DNA from: Agrocybe praecox
Taxonomy: Eukaryota; Basidiomycota; Agaricomycetes; Agaricales; Agrocybaceae
DNA: 64,000 nt
Assembly: GCA_964017145.1 (NCBI GenBank)
Contig: OZ024849.1
Coordinates: forward strand, 3,162,001-3,226,000
Reading direction: 5' to 3'
This document shows, in pieces, positions 57,421 to 64,000 of the stretch (its first letter is position 1; each line of letters begins with the position of its first letter). The position numbers and the translations under genes are program-made. The notes beneath the pieces were generated by a model. It saw only the letters and a program-made list of their open reading frames with translations, was not told the DNA's origin and ran no database searches.

Positions 57421-58500
57421 TGATAACCACGAGATGTTCTTGTCCATGTAATATCTCTGCAAAGCCTTGGTATAACTGAGATATGGATCTCCCCCAAAAT
57501 AGCAGGACGAACTTTTTTTTTTTTTGCTCGGCAGTGCACTAGCAGCAGGTCCCAACACTCCAATAAGAGATTCGGCATTTCGGCCTTGCTCTCTCACTGG
57601 GCTCAATTTGGATTGGCCGAAATGCCGCTTGCTATGTATTGGACTGGAAATCGTGTAAATGTGAGTTCAATGTGTCGTTTTAAGAGACGACATTGTTGAA
57701 TGTTCTTCCCTATATGCTACTTAGTTGTGGTCCATATATACATAAATCTGTAAATCTGATAGATCAATGTATATGTGTATGATAAAGAAGTGAACTGTAA
57801 AACAGGTTTGTACCGGGATCTGGTAAATAAAATGAGCTTGGTTGATTTTCATCGTTCTTGTAAAGCCAGAGAAAGGATATTTTGCTTGTGCTCGCACATT
57901 CTCTTACATGTCACCGTGATCATACATTTTTGGTCAATAAATCACTGAGGAGGCAGGACGGTAAGTCATTCTTATCTATCGAGATCTACTAATAAGCATT
58001 TTATACATTCTCTACTTTTTATTAGCCTAGTATTACGTTTGTTTTTTGAGACCAATTACGAATTTCTATCTTATTTGAATTTATATCACAAAGTCCTGAC
58101 CCACGGCCCGACGTCGGCATTGTTGCTACGTTCAGGCTCAGCTCGTTTTGGGTAGAGATTTGCCGGTGATCCGAAAGCTTATTTATGCTGGAGAAGCTTT
58201 GCAGTGATTTCCGATTGTACATATCTACTATTACAATTGCAATTGGCGTCTTGGCGTTTCCCACGGGACAAACAGGGTCCTCAAAGGAAGAATCTGATTG
58301 GCTGTCGCACGCGTTTTTCGCACGCGGCACGGGGGGTAAAGACGCTTTCTCATTGGCTAGACAAACCACCTTTTTTTGGTATACGGGCCTCGCTGCCTTT
58401 CTTGCGCTCTCGCTCTCACTCTCGCTATGATTATCACATTACTTTCTCACTCTTGATTGTGCTTGGGTTTTGGTCAAAAGTCAATCTTTTACAGTCCTCC
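57421..58500. other. No supported gene; A/T-tract and inverted repeat
   Basis: A T13 run lies near 57510-57523, followed by an inverted pair cggcatttcggcc (57572-57584) and ggccgaaatgccg (57612-57624). ORFs at 58185-58506 have no recognisable content. A promoter for genes to the right is possible. Confidence 0.35.
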
Positions 58501-58858
58501 AACTGATACAGGTACTTCTTTGTATCCTAATATGCCAATATCTATATTATAATATGACAACACTTTTTTCCACCAGGGACAAAGAGGCGTTCTGATTGAC
58601 TGAGGACAAAGCACAATTCTCAAACCTGATTAGCTGAAGCAAAACGTTAAGCGGTACTCACATGGCGTACGTCTCTTGCTTTTCATTTCCAGAATTTTCG
58701 AGAGCTCAGGGTTGTGTGGTGCGGTTATTCCAGCATTTTCGTGACTGACGCGTCCCTTAATCCCTTTCCATTACATTCCATTTCCCTTAACGGATTAGCA
58801 AGGTGTGAGCCATTTTTCGAGAACATTCGAAGACATTCTGATATTCAATACACCATGG

Positions 58859-58868
58859 TATATAAAAG
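58859..58868 (+). promoter_or_regulatory. TATA box with pyrimidine-rich leader
   Basis: tatataaaag is followed by about 150 bp of CT-rich sequence with ctctt repeats, the usual look of a strong fungal promoter or of the R region of an LTR. The ORF downstream (59274-59555) shows no family. I cannot decide between a solo LTR and a gene promoter. Confidence 0.4.
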
Positions 58869-59559
58869 GCATCAGAATGAAAGCCGATAAATCACCCTCA
58901 TTATTCTAATTTCTCAGGCAGGCTCACTCTGTTACTTACTTTCTCGAGACACTGACCTCTTCTCTTGCTCTTGCTAAGTTGCTCTTACTTTGCTGTCTCT
59001 CCTGCTGTGTGCTTTTCAGAGTTTTAAATTACAAGTGCATCACGACTTCTGTGGTCCTGTGTTCTGTGTTTATTCATTGATGAAGGTGGCATCGAAGGCA
59101 GTTACTTGAAATTTGGAGGTTCGCTGCTGTCGCACAACCAATCTCTGATCGCAAAATGGTTCTCCGATATCTATAACGGACTCGAGAGCATCTCATACCC
59201 CACCGTACCGTCACCGATAGTGCGCTTGGCAGATTCTTTCCCCCACATTCACTTAATGCATGTATGACGCAAGGTGCTCCCGGCCCCGCTGCAGCAAGAC
59301 TGGATCTACTGTTATGGGATACGTGGAGAGAAATATTCCATGTTTCAGACACTTTCCTTCCAGATTTATTTGGGAGAATGGCGTCCCGCGCAGGTTCAAG
59401 GTGAGAACAGTGCCCAAGCCACTATAAGAACGAGATTTCATGCTGCAGCAAAACCTGAAACACTAGCCCTTGCTCTGGCAGAGGAAAACGGACGTTGTGA
59501 CCTGCGCCTTGCGAGCGCTGGAGCTCTTGCAGGCTTATATTTGGCTCCTGTTTAAATTG

Positions 59560-61160
59560 TGCTTAAGACGTCTTATTAGCACTACATTCGTATTTTGCAG
59601 AATCTAGATACCATGTATTTCTATTTATCTCGATACATTTACTTTATTTCTCAATATTTCCAAAACTGGGCCATGAGGAGCCAACCAAAGGCTGGCAACA
59701 AGTGGCAGCAAAGAAAGCAAGTAAAAGTGTTACAAGTTTGGCAAGCAGCAGTGTTGCCTTTCGACTGTATCTTGAGAAGTTTTATTTTCACTTGGAAGTT
59801 GGAGTACAGTAAGGTAAAACAGGCGTATATGTCACTTTCATTAACAAAAGCTAAGTAACTTCCATAAAAAAAAGGTCAACCAATGACAGAAACTTCTTAC
59901 ATTCAATAAATATGAAATTTATCCATCCGTGTATCCATCCGCATTGAATGAATCCACGACCATTTGTTCATCCGTGTTTGATTATTTTACTGCTATTTGG
60001 CTAGCTTTTTATAGTCCGATTGAGTTCCACTTGGGGGCTTCGGAAAAAAACATTAAAAAAAACAAATGATCAACCATGGCCGGCCTGGCCCTTCATCACC
60101 CCAAGAGTGTTTGATATACAGAAGAATGTTTTATTACTGGAGAGGTGCAAATCAGAGTAGCCCTGTTGGCACCCGCCCGGTGGCTAGCTTCCAATCTATA
60201 TCAGAGGGGCAAATGCCGAAGTATGCGTCATTTACCCTATTCAATGTGACAGGCCGCGGTTCCGTCATGTGTTTTGGGAGATTGTAAATGAAAAATAATA
60301 ATGGAGGTTTGTATATATTATATTGTGCCCAGATAAATACATTTTTGCGCAGAGGAAAATTATACCTTTCATATGATATGCTTGCCAGGGTGATTGGTTT
60401 ATGAATGAGTAAAGGTCAGAATGGTGCTGAAATGTGTGTATACTCAAACACGATTTACTATTGTAAACTTGAATGATGATCATGGGTTGCCCACAATTCC
60501 CTCACATATTTTCAAAAAAGTTGCATATAATCAAGCTAAAATCATACATTATCATGAGAGTTATGTTGAGGATTTAATCTTGTGCGATATAGAGAGTTGG
60601 TAACATGACAAAGGGACAAAACAAACCTGAACTTACAAACCCAGAATTTGGCGCCGGGAATCACTGATTTTTGCTGAAAATCTTGGTCTGTCTTTTAGAT
60701 ATACTATGGATTTACATGTACAGAATAAAGATACAGAACTACTAAGACAAGGAGATCTGCAGCTAAAGATTCAGAAATACGGAGAAATGCGCGGGCAAAT
60801 GATGTGGGTACACCGTGCAACGCAGCGCAAGACGAGCGTCTTTGATGCGTCATGGAAGTATCCGAATTGTCCAAGCCGGCGGCTAGATGCCGCTTATTAA
60901 AGAATTTATCGATAAATATGCGTGAGCGGGATGGATAAATCAAAAGCGGGTCTATCCATGGAACGAGGATGGATTAATCCGAGAGAATTTATCCATCACA
61001 CGGGATGGACAAATCCACGTATATTTATCCATTGAACGGGATGGATAAATTCACGCAGATTTATCATTACTTGGTGTAAGGGCCATCGCGTGCGTGGCAT
61101 GTACGAGTCTTTCAAACTTTGTGATGGAATATTTACTTTCAATTTCAAGAAACATGCAAA
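59560..61160. repeat. Decayed repeat region with atttatccat words and a possible LTR primer site
   Basis: tttatccatccg words at 59915-59945 and a cluster of ggatggataaat in both orientations at 60925-61060 (including atttatcca ... tggataaat hairpins) flank this region. At about 60646-60668, ttggcgccgggaatcactga resembles the primer-binding site that follows the 5' LTR of some retrotransposons; a short ORF (60706-60900) starts after it. No integrase or reverse transcriptase is visible. Confidence 0.3.
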
Positions 61161-61344
61161 TATTTGTATTTACGTAGACAACAAGGTAAGACTGAGGAGG
61201 GTACTGCTATGATTGTGCAAGGATATAGGATAAAGTATCCTAAATTCTTACTATTGCAGACTCATAATAATGCAGAGATATTAAAAAGCCGCATTGATAG
61301 GCCATCATTATATTACTTAATTTTCTCAAAGCAAAACAGTGTTG

Positions 61345-61500
61345 ACAGGTGTGGCAGTGGACAAGACAAGCGATGGTGCAAGTGGATTGAGCGATAAAGA
61401 CTACGAGGACAGACGCATAAATCTGGTATGTACGAGGAGGCGTGGCTGTGTCCGGCAACACCCGCGGTCGGTCACCAATGGACCTTCGTCTAACAAAAGG
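61345..61500 (-). repeat. Inverted copy of the 38.3-kb dispersed repeat
   Basis: The reverse complement reads gggtgttgccggacacagcc, then cgtacataccagat, tcctcgtagtctttatcgct and caatccacttgca, matching 38265-38410 closely. The similarity is high enough for recent dispersal. No ends or duplications could be set. Confidence 0.7.
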
Positions 61501-61749
61501 AAAGAAAAAGAGAATAATAAAAAGAGGAAAACAAAATGAGAGCTGTTGGACTATGTCCCTAGGTACCTCACATCGTCTGCTCACGGGATCATTCCCACGC
61601 CTCGTACTCCATATGTATTTGCGTACGCGCCGTGTTTTCCTCCTTAATCTATTATCATTTCTCTCGTCGTGTCTCGTCCCTGCGTTGCTGCACCTCCTTC
61701 TGACAAGAGCGAGAACGTGTCGTTTGGTTGTCGTCGCCAATATTTGACA

Positions 61750-63740
61750 TCATTACGGAAAGATGAAGAACTTGAAGTTAGCATCGAGTAAAATTACAGG
61801 AGATTACCATGCATCCTACAAGTGCAGTTGGTTTTTTCTTTTTATCCCGAGGTGAAAAGGTCGGCCTCGTGTTCGTAAAGAACATTGCTAAGCTCGGTCT
61901 CTCAAATCGGTCCCCAAGCTCATTCTCGAGTGATATTATGTGTGCTTTTGACTGTTTTTAATGCCGGACTTAACAAGACGAAGATAGACGGCCGGAGGTA
62001 TATCGATAAGTCCTGCATGAGGCATGGCATAGTAGATTCTATCAAACGACGTGAGTGAGGCGCTAATCCTCGGATGAATCTCGGAACTGAACCAGTGAGT
62101 TTGATTTCATTTTTTCAATCAGGGCTTCGACCTTCGAAGCGAGGATGGAAATGGAGATGGTGCTTAGGTATGACGTCGTTTGTAGTATGTACATTGTACT
62201 ATACAAATTATATACATATAGCCACACGATGTCATGTAGGGTAGCTTTGAAATTTTAGATTCATTTCAATTCAAAGATGTCGCAGTACAAAATAAGAAAA
62301 GTTAGAATATGATGATCATGTTAACTACTGCATGTACTCCCTGCGTGAACCGGCGAATAAATGAACATTAAACTGACGTGATTGGCTATTTCCTTTCGTT
62401 CTAGCCATTACATACACACGTAGTATAGCGATCCACAATAGAATACCTCAAACCTTCTTTCGCATGGTATGACGTGAACAAACTCTACAGTAAGGTTCAT
62501 TGTACATGCTCTATGTATGAAATGCTGATATTCACGCTCGCTTTCCATTTGATTTCTTACATACTCATTGTATTTTAACGTACATTACCATATTGCACTT
62601 GTTCGTAAGCGGTTTGACCGATTTTGCGAGTTTGATGTCAGCCGCCTTAGCACATCATTTGTAATTTAGAGTGTTGAACCCGAATCAGTACATAACCTCG
62701 CAAAAAATGTATCTATGCTTGTTTAGTATATAGATATCGTACATATACATTTAAAGGTACGCTGTAAAAATGTTATATCAAAAGATAAGATAAGAAATCA
62801 AACGTGAAGTTGCAATGACTTTTGAGTGATCGAAATAAGCGCCCTCGAGATTTACAATGCATATAGCATGATTATACTCAAAATACACATATTGTGGGTT
62901 TTTAATAAATGTCTAGTATTCATACCTACCTCGTATCAAGTGCCCCAGTCAGTCCAAAAAATACACAAGACGTCCAAGAGTCGGTATGGTCCCACATCAA
63001 CGAACCCTCTCCTCAATCCCCTTTCACCTAGTTATTCGCAACGAAGTACGCCCAGTTCTCTTGACTGACAGTCAATAGTGCTAGTGTGTATCTATTCTTG
63101 GAACACCGGAAGTCTCAGACCATTCCGTCACGAAATGGAAGTGCAGGGATGGGGGAGACCCCTTCAAATGCGTTCTACGCATTTTTCGCATTTTAGGGCC
63201 TGTTTATGCCGTGTTTCTCGGGCGCTATGAGTGCGTGGATGTGCCAGCGCACTGATATAGCGTCTTGAAGGTGATATTTTGTATGAAACTGTAGTATAAA
63301 GGGACGCTCGATTCGATTTTCTACCTTTTCGCTTCTTTCTACCTCTCAGCTCGTAGAAGTGTAGAGATGTGGGATTATTTAGATATAAAAGCTTGATAAA
63401 TTGAATTTAATATACATATGCGTATGTTAAACATTTCACGAAGAAATATTGAGAATCAGACGAGTGATTTGCGAATTACTCTCCCCTTTCCTCCTAGTCC
63501 TAACCTTCCAATTCAGCCAAATTTGACGTAAAAGCGGTGTTTTTTTTACTCGCTAGTATGATGTATTTTGTTACATACTCGGCTACACTTAAATAAGCAC
63601 ATTAAAATGATTCTCTAGTGCGACAGGTGAGTGAACATACTATGGTATGGTGATCTCTTTCTTCCTTGGCGCTCAGTGGAGACTTAATTCGATTCAATCG
63701 CATTTATCGATAATCCCCCAGACGGTGATTCCCATGGATC
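61750..63740. other. No supported gene
   Basis: An AT-rich, low-ORF stretch. The only long-ish frame (62826-63068) has no family resemblance. It may hold promoters or decayed repeats. Confidence 0.45.
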
Positions 63741-63889
63741 TCAGAAAATGTTCATGGCCGTCACAGCATCAGTCTTTGCTTGGACATGTAGATCAAATTT
63801 CATGAGGGTGTCCTTCCTGCCTTGATGGATGTCTACTTGTAGTCCTTCCACGTTCTGTTCTAGCTGGTACGCTGCAATACGACGCCTAA
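63741..63889 (-). CDS. Partial exon of an unidentified gene at the window edge
   Basis: After a typical acceptor (gaacacttttag) the minus strand reads RRIAAYQLEQNVEGLQVDIH, QGRKDTLMKFDLHVQAKTDA and VTAMNIF to a stop at 63741. The amphipathic heptad-like pattern looks like a coiled coil. Upstream exons would lie beyond 64000. I do not recognise the family; coiled-coil N-terminal regions of fungal NACHT/STAND proteins look similar but the evidence is thin. Confidence 0.35.
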
Positions 63890-64000
63890 AAGTGTTCAGA
63901 GATTTTGATTTAAATAATTTCTTTCTCAAGTCAATTTTCAAATCGATTGAATCACCATGAAAACGTTGATATAAGTACTAACTACGGCCGTAGTTCATTC

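Noticed and set aside
60640..60900. Complete LTR retrotransposon
   Set aside because: Only a primer-site-like motif and a short ORF are present; no paired LTRs, reverse transcriptase or integrase.

Overview
The window is nuclear DNA of a filamentous fungus, almost certainly a basidiomycete of the Agaricomycetes. Genes are split by many 45-60 nt GT-AG introns (a few look like GC-AG), intergenic gaps are short, and the protein families are typical: a PI-PLC-like secreted phosphodiesterase, an OST-alpha/TMEM184 membrane protein, a PARP-UBC fusion, F-box/LRR, HMG-box, an alkyltransferase-like protein, Brf1 and a group III hybrid histidine kinase. It is a draft scaffold with a 200-N gap at 37366-37565.

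Left part (1-33 kb): ordinary gene-dense chromosome. In order: PLC-like phosphodiesterase (1860-3568,+); an unassigned, possibly frameshifted gene (4080-4900,-); a CFEM-like small secreted ORF (5110-5301,-); OST-alpha/TMEM184 family protein (6873-9004,+); PARP-UBC fusion (9426-14038,+); small ankyrin protein (14896-15497,-); F-box protein (16278-17580,+); HMG-box factor (18611-19913,+); alkyltransferase-like DNA repair protein (20105-20676,-), divergent from TFIIIB subunit Brf1 (21170-23517,+); group III hybrid histidine kinase with seven HAMP units (24672-29846,+); a cysteine-containing small protein and its decayed tandem copy (about 30.3-32.0 kb,+); and a METTL7-like methyltransferase (32049-32894,-).

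Right part (33-57.4 kb): a repeat array. I see four head-to-tail copies of one composite unit, starting near 33.17, 39.4, 47.0 and 53.6 kb. A full unit has a head with ~100-bp internal repeats, a minus-strand segment with a conserved TATA box and conserved splice sites, a non-coding tail, and a minus-strand multi-exon gene for a small multi-pass membrane protein of unknown function. The paralogous units supply empty sites, so several mobile elements can be delimited to the base: two foldback-like elements (41644-42371, 42764-43510) and a 2.49-kb element (44258-46746), all with 6-bp target duplications and related ends; a Mutator-like element (51754-53631, 9-bp duplication) with a helicase fragment; and a hAT-like MITE (35599-36027, 8-bp duplication). 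One foldback element interrupts a coding exon of a membrane-protein gene.

Far right (57.4-64 kb): mostly unassigned, with fragments of dispersed repeats, a possible LTR/primer-binding-site remnant, and a partial minus-strand exon near the edge.

The unique genes show no shared pathway; the histidine kinase (osmosensing), HMG factor and Brf1 are housekeeping or regulatory. The most novel material is the unit array and the family of 6-bp-duplication elements with palindrome-rich inverted arms.
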